From contig JAYMTA010001047.1 in assembly GCA_036897625.1 (NCBI GenBank), positions 1 through 22,157 on the forward strand: 22,157 nt of DNA, given 5' to 3'. Under the pieces are notes generated by a model. That model worked only from the letters and a program-made list of their open reading frames with translations. It did no database searches and was not told the origin of the DNA. This document shows, one piece after another, positions 8,301-18,024 of the stretch; the first letter of the stretch is position 1; each line of letters opens with the position of its first letter. The stretch is from Pelargonium cotyledonis (taxonomy: Eukaryota > Streptophyta > Magnoliopsida > Geraniales > Geraniaceae). A program made the translations under genes and the position numbers.

Positions 8301-11300
8301 CTTTCACACTCACCATGTGGCTTCCCGGCATAGTTTGCCTCACCAACCAACACCTGAAAAGCATTCATATAAAGACACAATGGGAGAAACCAGGGGAGTG
8401 ACACAGGTCCAGCACTTACCATCCCAATCCGCAATTGCGAACCATAATCGACTCCCACCCGCTCCTTCCAAAATAGCCTATGTACCAGAAAAGAAACAGG
8501 CTAATAGAACTTACCAGGTCACTGCTCCGGCAAAGAAGCAGACTGCTGTACGTGCCTCATCAAATTCAGCTATAACCCTGCAGGATAGGGGTCTACAAGA
8601 ACAGAAGAGCGTACTGATGAAGCATTTATCCAGGCAATCACAAGGTACATTCCATGTTAAGAGACCTTTATGAACTAAATAATCTCAAAAAGAGCTCAAA
8701 AAACTCGCAAATGAACCACAATATTAATAGACCTTTTATGTAAATTGGTTTGCAGGTCTGACAAAGCAGCAGCAACATCATATTCAGATCGACAAGATCA
8801 TACATCAGTTGGAGTGTCTCAGTATTCAAGAAGCGGGGTACGCTGTGATGAGACGAGATCAACAAGCAATTGTCCCATACAAAGGAGATGGTGCAATTGT
8901 TCTTCATGATGTCAAAAGGCGTAAACCCAGGCCTAAGGTGGACCTCGACCCGGAAACAAATAGAATATGGAAGCTCCTGATGGGAAATGAGGGAGGTGAG
9001 GGCATTGAAGGAGCCGACAAGGAAAAATGGTGGGAAGGAGAGAGAGAAGTCTTTCGTGGGCGAGCAGATTCCTTCATTGCACGAATGCATCTAGTCCAAG
9101 GTACTTGAAGAATTCTTTACAAATTACAATGTATAGTTGGTCCCACCATACTTCATATCTTACACTGATTAAGCAACCGTTCCTTTTACATAAACCAGCT
9201 TTTTATGGACCTTTAAGAGGGTATTAAAGTACATTTATGCTAATAAAACCTGTAACTTACGAATCACAGGAGATAGACGCTTCTCACCATGGAAAGGATC
9301 TGTTGTTGATTCAATCATAGGAGTCTTTCTTACTCAGAATGTTTCTGACCATCTCTCAAGGTGAATTTTAAGAATTGTTGTGAGACCAATTCCCAGTCCA
9401 AGTAAAACTACCGCAAACTTTTCTTCATTAACTTCTTTACTGCTCTGTGCAGCTCTGCCTTCATGTGTCTAGCAGCACGCTTTCCCCCCAATACAGCAAA
9501 CAATGATGCATCTGAAAGCAATGTGAAAAGCAAAGGGAAAAGCATATTGATTGAAGAGCCAGAAGATTGCGTAGTTAACCTTGAGGAAAGCATCAAATCT
9601 CTAGAAAAGATATCATGTCTACCAGTCGACAATGGAAGCTCTGTAACACCACAAAAATTAAGAGAACAAAAAAGAGAGAGTGAAACCTCAGGAACAGAAA
9701 GAACAAGCTTTACAGAGGTGCAAAGTCAGAATGTAGAGGAAGAAGTCATATCATCACAAGGCTCCAATGACTCCTCAATTGTTCAAGACAGTGGAGGAAT
9801 CAGATTTTACTCAGGTTTCAACTCAGAAGCAGAAGATCCTAGAAATGGGTGCATTTACCAAACAAATCCCAGTTCAAATTCTATCAATTTCCAAGAGGTG
9901 GAGAAAACAGCTATCTTCCAGGAATGCTGCAGCCATGTTGATGAAAGCTGTCCCAAAAAGCAATCAGAACATCCGGAAAGTTGCATGCCAAGGTCAAAAT
10001 TGCAGATGGGTGCTCTCAATGGTTCTGCATTTACTAACCCAATCACTTCTCAGGATCTACAGATGAGAGTACCAGCTGCTCCTTCCAATAACTGCCTCTC
10101 AAGCATAATTCCAGACTTTGGAGTACAGGAATATCTTGACATGTTCAGTGAGGAAAGCACGTCACAGTGGTATTCAACTACCGGAATTGTCAGAACAAAA
10201 TATGCAAACTGCGCAAACAATTTGGCGCCAAAGTATGTAACTGAGAGCCATATCCAACGCAATGCATTGCTGAGATCCCAAGATATGGCAACAGCAAGAC
10301 CATTTGAATTATCATCTGTGCACTCAATGCAACAGCAGAGTATCTCTCAAAGAGCGCCGCATGCTGAATATGATCAACAGTTCCACAACAATTATCCAAG
10401 TGGGAGGAACATGAGCTTACTGTTCGAAAACACATCTGTTGCAGAGTCAGTAAATCATGCTGATGCTCTAGCTAATTGGAACAATGGTACCATGAAGACT
10501 GTTCAAAATGTTTCTAAGCAGATGGATAATAATTCAGATTTTGTGGAGAGTATCTCTGTGATGAATAATCAAGCATGTAACGACAATACACCGGTGAAAC
10601 CAAAACCAAAAGAGCAAGTTCATTCCTCTGGTAAGCCAATTGTTGAGATGAACACCAAAGCAAAGAGTGGGAAGGCCGGGAATGAAGGTAAAAATGGAGT
10701 TGACTGGGATATTTTGAGGAAGCGGGTCCAGGCAAATGGAAGAAAAGAAAGAAGCAAAGATGCAATGGACACCATGGACTATGAAGCAATGAGAAGTGCT
10801 AAGATTAAGGAGATTTCTGATGCAATTAAAGAACGAGGGATGAACAACATGCTAGCTGAACGAATCCAGGTTCTTATACCAGCTTAATTCTTATGGCTTT
10901 TTGGCTTAGACCAGATCAAATAGTCCATGAATGTAATATTTTACAACAAATAAACATGTCATCTGTCGTGGTTTGACACCGGATGTACAATATTGCAGGA
11001 CTTCCTAAACCGACTGGTCAGAGAACATGGAAGCATTGATCTTGAATGGTTGAGAGAAGTTCCCCCAGACAAGGCAAAGTAAGTTGTCCCATATTAGTAG
11101 CTTCATCTAAATATTACAACTACCATGCTTGTCAACAATAATCATATATCATATACAGCAGTAGCATATAGTATATAGTATAACACTGTGTTTGATGACA
11201 TCTGATTGTCTGTAATAACATTATTGCAGAGAGTATTTATTAAGTATACGGGGTTTGGGGTTGAAAAGTGTGGAGTGCGTGCGGCTGTTGACGCTTCATC

Positions 11301-14300
11301 AGCTAGCTTTCCCGGTAAGATTTATATGGAAAAGTACTAACCACTTATGATTACTATATGCCAACTCATATAATCAACATTTTCATGTGTATATCTTTAA
11401 AAAGGTTGATACCAATGTGGGACGGATAGCAGTTCGCCTAGGATGGGTCCCCCTCCAACCACTACCCGAGTCGCTTCAGCTACACCTCCTAGAGATGTAA
11501 GCATTTTTAGGCAAACCAATCAACAATAAGTCACTATAACTCCAGACTGCTAATTATTTTTCCATGTAGGTATCCTATGCTGGAGTCAATTCAGAAATAT
11601 ATCTGGCCAAGATTGTGCAAGCTCGATCAACGAACATTGTAACACAACCGTCCATTCATATCAAAAGCAAAAACCTACATTAATGTATGCTTATATAGAT
11701 ATATATTCTCTACTAAATCGTTTGCTATTAATACATGCAGGTATGAGCTACATTACCAGATGATTACATTTGGAAAGGTAAGTTATAGTAATTATTTTGG
11801 CTTATGCTTCCTAATATAAAAGATGACTTACTCATGTTTTGATGTTTATACAGGTATTTTGCACAAAGAGTAAACCAAATTGCAATGCATGTCCAATGAA
11901 AGGGGAATGCAGACACTTTGCAAGTGCTTTTGCAAGGTTGGTGTCCAATCTGCTCAAGTATTAAATTTCCTGCAACTATTTGCAGGCAGTTGTTTTTATA
12001 AAAAGAAACTATAAATTAAAAAATGCAAATTACTGAACACACTATATTATATTTTAAATTAACGACAAACTAATTGTAAACCTGTTGGTGCAGTGCAAGG
12101 CTTGCCCTGCCAAGTCCAGAAGAGAAAGGTATTGTCAGTTCGACCTTTCCCACATCACAAGAGAGAAACCCTACTGCAGTCATCAACCCAATGCCACTTC
12201 TTAGAGAGCCAGGGTCAGATGGGACGTGTAACCCCATCATTGAAGAACCAGCCACGCCAGAACAAGAGATTACAGAACTATTAGAAAGTGACATTGAAGA
12301 CATGTTTGATGAGGATCCTGATGAAATTCCTACAATCAAGCTCAACATTGAAACTTTCACAGAGAATCTGCAGAAGTATATGCAAGAAAATATGGAACTT
12401 CAAGAAGGTGACATGTCCAGGGCTTTGGTTGCCCTGAATCCTGAAGCTGCTGCTATTCCAACCCCTAAACTCAAGAATGTCAGTCGGCTACGCACAGAGC
12501 ATCAAGTGTAAGTAGATCTACTATACTCTTCCTAACCAATTATAGTTTGAAGGTGTCAGAAAGTTGGCTAAAGCGGTCAAATTTGAGGAAATATAAGTCA
12601 CATTAATCAAATAAAAATATATATTCCATCCCTACCAACCTTATTTTTAACAAAGCTAGAAAGTTTAATGCATCAAAATCATTTGCATTAGGTGAAAATT
12701 TGTTCTAGTCAATATAAAATATATTGCGCAATGGTTTCAAGGAAATTACCCACGTGCATATATTTTGTATTAACTGCAGTTTTTCACCTTATAGAGATAT
12801 TTTGATATATTCAGCTTTCTTGCTTTGTTAAAAATAAAATAATAAATAATAGATAAAAAGAAGTTTCCTGGAGACTGAATTATTCTCATCAGACTAAAAT
12901 GGTTTTGTACTCCCTCAAAGTTGACCCAGTTTAGCTTAATCTGGTCCTTTATTGAAAGATTCATATGTAGTGAGAGCATTCTAACAATTTCCATGTTTGT
13001 GTAATGAAGGTATGAACTTCCCGATTCACATCCTCTCCTGACTGGGGTTAGTAATTCTTCTAGTTTTAGTAATTTTTCTGATGTCAATTGTCAAAGACAT
13101 AGTGACCAATCCCAGTTTACCATACTTCTATAATATTCACAGATGGATAGACGGGAACCTGATGACCCAAGTCCATACCTTCTGGCTATATGGACACCAG
13201 GTAAGAACCTCTATATATAATGTTTCATGTATGGACCCGAAAAGACCCCATAAAATATTCTAAGTGTATGCGATCAAAATGTTAATATCGATAAGATCAC
13301 AAAATATTATTCCACTGCATGCAACATAATAATAGTATGTCCATAGTAAAAAAATTTAAATAGAAAATCCATGGAAGGATTCAGGTTTTAAGACATGAGA
13401 GATGATCATATAAACAATTGATCATTTACGAGACATTTACTCAGTTATGCTCTCTTTATTGCCAGGTGAAACTGCTGACTCAATTCGGCCACCAGATATA
13501 AAATGTAGCTTCCAAGACACAGGCAAACTATGCAATGAGGAGACATGCTTTTCATGCAATAGTACAAGAGAATCTAATTCACAAATAGTCAGAGGAACAA
13601 TATTGGTGAGGATATTGACATTGATTATGCCTACATAATATAATGAAAAGCAGTGTACAATAAACTACCATGAGCTCTCGTTGTTTACAGATTTTACCAT
13701 AAATTTGCAGATACCTTGTAGAACAGCAATGAGAGGAAGTTTTCCACTCAATGGTACATACTTTCAGGTCAACGAGGTGAACTTCATTGGCTCTATATGA
13801 TCATTTACACGTGTCTTGTGCACTCTTGAGTAGTTTAGATTGAAGTTTCATGACTATTATGACACCCATCCTATTAACTGATTCAGTTATGGTATTATCC
13901 ACAATTTAGCATCACTCATTTCCAGATAAGATGTCCAACAATTAAAAAATATTATTATGTAGATGTTCGCGGACCACAAATCTAGTGTCAATCCAATTGA
14001 TGTTCCAAGATCATGGATATGGAACTTCCCAAGAAGAACCGTGTACTTTGGGACATCTGTATCAACAATCTTCAAAGGTAAACATAGACAACAGAGAGTT
14101 ACCATGATTGGTCATAACTCTAATATGGTCAAAATTACTAACTGTAAATATCATGTTTACCAGGGCTATCAACAGAGGGAATTCAGTATTGCTTTTTGAG
14201 AGGTATGGATGCTACCGTTGAGTTTTTGGTATTACTTTATTATAATTGGTTTAAGCGAAACAAAAAACATGTCAGACAAGTGTGCATTAAGTGTAAAACA

Positions 14301-14994
14301 AAGTTCTTTTTCCAACTTAAGCATCTGAGAATGTTTACTTTTTTGCTACATTTTTTTCTCAGCATTTGTTACTCTTCAAGAAGCAAGATTAAAAGTGTAA
14401 CTAACTCCATTAGTTTACCCACAACTTATTTAGTGTGACTGTGTGTGTGTTTCTAGATGATGTGATTGCTAGTCAGTTGAAGAACAGCATTCTATGAATC
14501 CTAGTAATTATAGATAGCAAAGAATTGGTAGTGAGTTCAAAAAAATTTCCGACTTGCAAACTATTTTCCAAGGTCATACTCTTACCTCACACCCATTATG
14601 TACATTGTACATTATTACCGTATGCTTCCCTTCTAATGCATTCATCATCTCTTACTTTAGTCAGATAGTGACTTAAGCAAGCATGTCTTTTCTATCGAGT
14701 GTCTAATGTAGTTTTTCCTTCGAACTAAGTTCCCACATTGTTTTTTGTATTGTTCTCTGACATATAAGTATGAGATGAAACAGTAAGCCAAAAGATGGAT
14801 TTGCAAAATTTAAGACCTTCATGCAACAATTAAAATGTTACTATATTATATTCCTTCGTAATTATTTTAACTATATGACTTTTAATGCATTGGCAGGGTT
14901 TGTTTGTGTGAGAGGGTTTGACCAAGAAACAAGAGCGCCCCGACCTCTAATGTCCAGATTGCACTGTCCGGCAAGTAAGTTGGCAAAACAATAA
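5385..14994 (+). CDS. DME: DEMETER-type 5-methylcytosine DNA glycosylase, 19 coding exons, 1,972 aa
   Basis: Bifunctional glycosylase/AP lyase that excises 5-methylcytosine in the nucleus and starts base-excision demethylation (family knowledge). Coding exons: 5385-6135, 6743-8644, 8756-9100, 9270-9360, 9453-10869, 10999-11078, 11230-11314, 11405-11496, 11570-11638, 11741-11777, 11854-11936, 12094-12507, 13010-13046, 13143-13200, 13466-13605, 13711-13776, 13963-14077, 14164-14202, 14897-14994. All introns are GT..AG and phases close to 5,919 nt with one terminal TAA. The start ATG follows an in-frame TGA at 5334-5336 and begins MNPMNFGGGFG; WTPLTPEK (residues 25-32) matches the DME N-terminus. 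Lys1541, Asp1559 and four Fe-S cysteines are present at DME spacing. Motifs and length point to the DME clade rather than ROS1, but only a tree would settle that. Exon borders come from sequence signals and remembered homologues, not transcripts. Confidence 0.95.
5688..5915 (+). repeat. Four tandem 57-bp coding repeats in exon 1 of the DEMETER-like gene
   Basis: Four head-to-tail units, 5688-5744, 5745-5801, 5802-5858 and 5859-5915, each encode 19 residues of the form (G/V/R)SYAQ(A/G)FN-x-ERA(T/S)Q(S/N)N(N/D)I-x, covering residues 102-177. The DNA units are nearly identical, so the expansion is probably recent relative to the gene. Because 57 is a multiple of three the reading frame is kept. 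Arabidopsis DME, as I recall it, has one related segment (LAGSHAQAW followed by SER) at the corresponding place, so this looks like local expansion of a conserved single motif in a disordered region. Confidence 0.95.
6136..6742 (+). other. Intron 1 of the DEMETER-like gene
   Basis: A 607-base, AT-rich phase-1 intron with donor GTAAGT and a tandem acceptor, CAGCAG, at its 3' end. Apart from the palindromic dinucleotide tract listed separately, it contains loosely repeated text (variants of CAATGAATCA followed by TATGC or GTTCA at about 6,230 and 6,464). I see no element or gene in it. Confidence 0.85.
6558..6585. repeat. Perfect 28-bp palindrome made of an (AC)n-(GT)n microsatellite
   Basis: An AC run turns into a GT run around the centre CATATG, so the whole tract is its own reverse complement. 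It sits inside intron 1 and can in principle form a hairpin in the pre-mRNA or cruciform DNA. Such tracts change length easily. Confidence 0.95.
7111..7380 (+). other. Basic, nuclear-targeting-like stretch of the DEMETER-like protein
   Basis: Residues about 374-463 carry PKRRKIRPKVVVEGKPKR followed by two copies of KRKYVRK(N/K)G, starting at residues 413 and 452. In DME the equivalent lysine-rich region, with repeated PKVVVEGKPKR, contributes to nuclear localisation and DNA binding. Here only one PKVVVEGKPKR copy is visible, while the KRKYVRK unit is doubled. The upstream DIDLNRTPQ motif also matches the family (DLNKTPQ in DME). Confidence 0.75.
8842..9507 (+). other. Domain A of the demethylase (exons 3 to 5)
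   Basis: Begins about residue 914 and includes VPYKGDGAIV, KRRKPRPKVDLDPET, KWWEGEREVFRGRADSF, then across splice junctions RRFSPWKGSVVDS, GVFLTQNVSDHLSSAFM and LAARFPP. This block is close to residue-for-residue DME domain A, which folds with the glycosylase core despite the long linker between them. The match across the exon 3/4 and 4/5 junctions is strong evidence for those splice sites. Confidence 0.9.
9508..10698 (+). other. Disordered linker within exon 5 of the demethylase
   Basis: About 400 residues (roughly 1049-1445) are rich in Ser, Asn, Gln and Glu and hydrophilic throughout, between domain A and the glycosylase core. Only a short patch, EEEVISSQ, resembles DME (EEEVLSSQ). Variable interdomain linkers in this position are typical of the DME/ROS1 family and are not needed for folding of the catalytic core. 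Confidence 0.75.
10699..11936 (+). other. Helix-hairpin-helix glycosylase core and 4Fe-4S cluster
   Basis: Residues about 1446-1650, spread over exons 5 to 11. The core begins VDWDILRKRV, continues through NMLAERIQ|DFLNRLVREHG and LRGLGLK-like IRGLGLKSVECVRLL, with catalytic Lys1541, and PVDTNVGRIAVRLGW with catalytic Asp1559, 18 residues later as in DME. The iron-sulfur ligands Cys1626, Cys1633, Cys1636 and Cys1642 lie in FCTKSKPNCNACPMKGEC. Every key residue is present, so nothing visible argues against an active enzyme. Confidence 0.93.
12508..13009 (+). other. Intron 12 of the DEMETER-like gene
   Basis: A 502-base AT-rich intron (donor GTAAGT, acceptor ATGAAG) between the codons for Q1787 and Y1790 of the HQVYELP motif. 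No coding potential, inverted repeats or target-site duplications were recognised in it. Confidence 0.85.
14203..14896 (+). other. Last intron (intron 18) of the DEMETER-like gene
   Basis: At 694 bases this is the longest intron of the gene, separating the 39-base exon 18 from exon 19. Donor is G|GTATGG, acceptor TTGGCAG|GG. Most of its 3' half is a copy of a sequence found again twice downstream of the gene (see repeat copies), which explains its length. Confidence 0.85.
14370..14880 (+). repeat. Repeat copy A, in the last intron of the DEMETER-like gene
   Basis: Shared blocks with copies B and C include TGTAACTAACT..CATTAGT, TTAGTGTG.CTGTG, CAAAGGTCATA-like, GCTTCCCTTCTA..GCATTCATCATCT, AAGCATGT.TTTT, TTTTGTATTGT.CTCTGACAT and GATT.GCAAA.TTTAAGACC. 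Order and spacing agree over about 500 bases. It ends at the acceptor of the final exon. Whether it is a transposable element or duplicated host sequence is not clear. Confidence 0.75.
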
Positions 14995-15310
14995 TGCAAA
15001 GAAGCTTACCAGCAAAAGGAACTGGCCTGGTTTAGACATGGAACAGTAAAAAAGATTGCTTCCCTAGTGAGAAAGGAGATCTTCAACTAACACATTATTG
15101 TAAATTTCAATTTTTCGTCCTCTAACATGAGAGATGCATTCACCGCATGTTTCAATAAGCGGCAGAAAGAATTTTAAAGTCAAATTCCTAGATCACATGA
15201 TATAGTGAATGTAATCTGTACATTACAAAGTGTAATGATTATTTCAATTCATATTCAAAGTTAAATGTCCTTGAAATTCCAGCCAATTCTTCAATAAAAA
15301 TGTTACAGAA
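14995..15310 (+). other. 3' untranslated region and candidate poly(A) signal of the DEMETER-like gene
   Basis: After the TAA at 14992-14994 the sequence is noncoding. UGUA-type upstream elements (TGTAATCTGTACATTAC near 15,211) are followed by AATAAA at 15293-15298, a reasonable near-upstream signal for cleavage shortly after. Plant poly(A) sites are heterogeneous, so the true end may lie earlier, near 15,120-15,250. Confidence 0.5.
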
Positions 15311-15859
15311 GCTTGCAAAGTTTGTCCTATGATATATGAGTGGGAATGAAGGAAATACACTAGTGATGCCCAATGAAACAAAATAAAAGCAACAAGTTGC
15401 CATTGCACAGTACAGGATATTTCTACAACATATTTCAACAACAAAAGTATGTATAAGGCTTATTTTATTCTCCTGGCCTTATATTTCTTCTTCTTTTTTT
15501 CTCTCTCTTGTTCTTTTCTTCTTCTTTCCCTAATCATATATAGTTTCTTCCATTTTCTCTGAATTTTATCTCATTTCGTCTTAATTCTATCTTTCCTTAT
15601 TTTTATTTTTCTGATGGTTCTATTTTACCTTATTCTTTCCCTATTTGTCTATAATCTCTCATTTCGCCTATAACTTCTTCTATTTCATCTGGATTTTATT
15701 TTTTCTTCTTATTATTTTCTAACTATTTCTCTATTCTCACACTTGTCCTACATTAAGATTGAAGAAAACACAAATGTCATGTCAAATTATGAGCTGCATA
15801 TTCCCAGCTTCAGCGCAAGTTACTTAATGTATTTTTGGCTCTGAATCCAAGTGACTAAA
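15311..15859. other. 3'-flanking intergenic sequence
   Basis: Apart from the pyrimidine tract listed separately, 15,311-15,474 and 15,746-15,859 are AT-rich, noncoding and contain nothing I recognise. Confidence 0.5.
15475..15745 (+). repeat. Degenerate pyrimidine-rich tract
   Basis: About 270 bases are overwhelmingly C and T on the + strand, with TTCTTCTTC and TCTCTCTC runs and loosely repeated phrases such as ATTTTATCTCATTTCGTCTT, TCTCATTTCGCCTATAA and CTATTTCATCTGGATTTTAT. This looks like a decayed minisatellite or low-complexity tract rather than a gene. Confidence 0.7.
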
Positions 15860-16400
15860 AGTCTAAAAAAACAAGACAAAATATGTAACTAACTACATTA
15901 GTTCCATAGTATACACAGCTTGATTAGTGTGTCTGTGGAGTAATAATTAATCAGTTCAAGAACAACACTATCAATATAACTCATTCAACATAGCAAAGAA
16001 GTGGTGGTAACTAGTGAGGTAAAAAAACAATCCAAATCGTTACCTAGTATCAAAGGTCATATGCTTACACCTACTTAGTCCACTGCTCCAGGCACGTTCC
16101 TTTTCGTTTTGACTTAGTGCTCTTCCCTTCTACCGTCTCATTCATCATCTGACACTTCATACAAAACAAAGGAGTATCAAGTGCAAGCATGTTTTTTAGC
16201 CTAGCAGTACCTAATGCAGTTCCTTTTAAAACCCAAAGTCCCACATTCAAACAATGGATTCAATAACCATGCCCACTCAATAGAAACATTAAAGTTAAAA
16301 GTCCATACAAAATGAGTTTTTGTATTGTGCTCTGACATCACAAAATATGGATTCACAAAGTTTAAGACCATGCAACATTTGAAATGACATGGGTGAACTG
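15860..16400 (+). repeat. Repeat copy B, downstream of the DEMETER-like gene
   Basis: Collinear with the intronic copy A from TGTAACTAACTACATTAGT (near 15,882) to GTTTAAGACCATGCAACA (near 16,375), with an extra segment of about 60 bases near 16,240-16,310. No final-exon sequence follows it; a Copia fragment abuts its right side. Confidence 0.75.
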
Positions 16401-16439
16401 TGAAGTAACTAATTCATGAACTAAATTTGCAAAAATATC

Positions 16440-16855
16440 ATAGATGAAGTTATGCTGCGATAATCAAGTTGCTCACCATATAACCTCTAACTTGGTGTTT
16501 CATGAGAGAACCAAACATAGAGAGGTTGATTGTCATTCATTTGAGAGAAGGTTTAAATGTTTTATCTAGGTGTATCATCACTACTAGCCATGTCAGTTCA
16601 AACAAATAACTGGCAGATATCCTCACCAAATCTCTTTGAGGTCATCACATTGATTTCATTTGTAGCAAGTTTGGCACATATGATTTATCTACTCCAGCTT
16701 GAGGGAAACAGTTGAGAAGTAGATATACTTTCTAAGGGTGTTTGTTGTCAAGTAGAATTAGTCAATTAGGATTCTTTGTGTATTTATATATATACTTGTA
16801 TATTTTTATTTGATAAGATCAAGAAATATTCACAAATTCAACAAGAGGGGTCTCC
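16440..16855 (+). mobile_element. Copia-superfamily LTR retrotransposon fossil, 3' fragment
   Basis: The left part resembles the end of a Copia RNase H region (motifs like CDNQVA and [14 protein letters not shown]). It is followed by a purine-rich tract (GCTTGAGGGAAACAG, about 16,695) and the start of a 3' LTR-like sequence with plant Copia features (TTTATATATA, AATAAGATCAA-like text). Only this 3' part is present, it is broken at several points, and with no paired LTR its age cannot be measured; the decay suggests an old copy. Confidence 0.75.
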
Positions 16856-16861
16856 AAAGAT

Positions 16862-16925
16862 ATATATGTGATTTGCAAGTTTGAACTCTAGACGCATGTC
16901 ATGTTCACAATTGAGCTACATTTAC
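16862..16925 (-). repeat. tRNA-related SINE-like head, degenerate
   Basis: On the minus strand TAGCTCAATTG (box A-like) is followed by CTAGAGTTCAAACTT (box B-like) at roughly RNA polymerase III promoter spacing. It has no convincing tRNA cloverleaf and lies just beyond the Copia fragment. SINE origin is an inference from these two motifs. Confidence 0.35.
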
Positions 16926-17084
16926 CTAGCTTCACGGCTTCACCATGACTTTACTTTTGTTGTAGTTATGGATAAAAATATATATAACTAAAATACAAAC
17001 TGCAACTTCTACCAAAAAAAAAAAATACAAACTACAACCTATGTCAAGAGTAGAATTGTTCTGCCTTATTTAATCCATACAAAG

Positions 17085-17345
17085 TATATTCGTAGAAATT
17101 TTCACAGCATGCTCTTCTCTTCTACTCTTCCATTCATCTCCTACTTTGTGAAACGGAGAAGTTTCTAGAGCAGGCGCGTATTTTTTGTTTAGGAGTGCCC
17201 AGTGCAATCTTTCCTGATAATCAAAGTCCGACCTTTGTATTTCATTTGTATTGTGCTCTGGGACAAGTATGAGATAAAATACTATGCAAGCCATAGTTTG
17301 CAAAATTGAGACAATTATGCAATTTATAATATTTTAGTGTGTTAT
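17085..17345 (+). repeat. Repeat copy C, partial
   Basis: Matches the right half of copies A and B: GCTCTTCTCTTCTAC..CATTCATCTC, CAGTGCAAT.TTTCCT, AAAGTCC.AC, TTTGTATTGTGCTCTG, AAGTATGAGATAAAA and TTTGCAAAATT. AAGTATGAGAT is shared with copy A but missing from B, so the three copies have separate histories. Confidence 0.7.
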
Positions 17346-17781
17346 GTTCCTCTGGAAGGAACCATTGTTCAACTACGGGTAAGTTGGATTTCTTGCTAAA
17401 TTTTCTTGGCAATCACCATTGTAGCATTATAGAACAACTGGAGCATGAGACGCTAGAACTGATTATTAATTTTATATGTTAAGAATTTTTATGACAAATT
17501 AACTTTGTGAAAAAAATGGAGAGAGATGCAACAGTAATACTACAAGATTGAGTCAAGTGTCAATATACTGAAACCTTAGCAAAGAAGAATTGGCCAAAAT
17601 ACATGAGAAAAACGTAATCCCTGTTTTTCTACTATGTTTCATATACCATTTCTATAAATATCGTACAAGCGAGATCCTAAAACCCAAACTTCAAACACAT
17701 CAAGAGAAATATAAAAGATTAGACGCACAAACCTTGCCTGTGATTTATCACTGAATTGATTGTAACTCTTGATATTCTCAC
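17346..17781. other. AT-rich sequence, no gene established
   Basis: Follows repeat copy C. No ORF of interest on either strand. If the minus-strand candidate exons at 17.8-18.0 kb are real, part of this stretch would be 3' untranslated sequence of that gene. Confidence 0.4.
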
Positions 17782-18024
17782 CAGCTTCCTATCAAAATTG
17801 GCGAGATAAGATCATAATCACTGATTCAGTATCCTGCAATTGAAATGCCCAATAAAAATGTGAGCATAATTGAGACATTTTATGATTAAATAAGGCTATG
17901 AGAACAACACAAATAAAATATAGGTCAGCAACAAATTTTACACAGTAAATGACAATCCAACCCACACATAAATTTTCCCAAAAGATTTAACATCTCTGTC
18001 ATCCTCCTTGGTTTTGTACAAAGC
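17782..18024 (-). other. Two candidate minus-strand terminal exons of an unidentified gene
   Basis: Minus strand: 18024-17992 (33 nt) is preceded by acceptor TTCATTTTAG and followed by a weak donor GTTAAA; it reads ALYKTKEDDRD. 17833-17782 (52 nt) is preceded by a good acceptor (CATTTCAATTGCAG) and followed by a good donor (GTGAGAAT); in the continuing frame it reads DTESVIMILSRQF then stop. The second exon would therefore hold the stop codon, with a further splice in the 3' UTR. I do not recognise the protein. The link to the first exon at 21.1-21.4 kb is speculative. Confidence 0.3.

Larger units (their letters stand above)
12094..14994 (+). other. Domain B, permuted CXXC motif and RRM-like C-terminus
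   Basis: Exons 12-19. After NPIIEEPATPEQE and DEDPDEIPTIKLN, the conserved MELQEGDMSRALVALNP and KLKNVSRLRTEHQVYELPD follow. The permuted CXXC unit has Cys1834, Cys1843, Cys1848 and Cys1851 (C-x8-C-x4-C-x2-C, as in DME). The RRM_DME domain runs from GTILIPCRTAMRGSFPLNG through PRRTVYFGTSVSTIFKG to the terminal RLHCPASKLAKQ. In the family, domain B is required for glycosylase activity with domain A and the core. One highly conserved Trp appears to be Leu in exon 18. Confidence 0.9.

Noticed and set aside
10870-10887. Open-frame end (VLIPA then stop) after exon 5, taken as the end of a protein
   Set aside because: It is read-through into intron 5. The donor after 10869 joins NMLAERIQ to DFLNRLVREHG, exactly as in DME.
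17721-17781. Acceptor CACAG at about 17,738 as the end of a 3' UTR intron of the minus-strand gene
   Set aside because: It would make a 44-base intron, shorter than plants normally splice.
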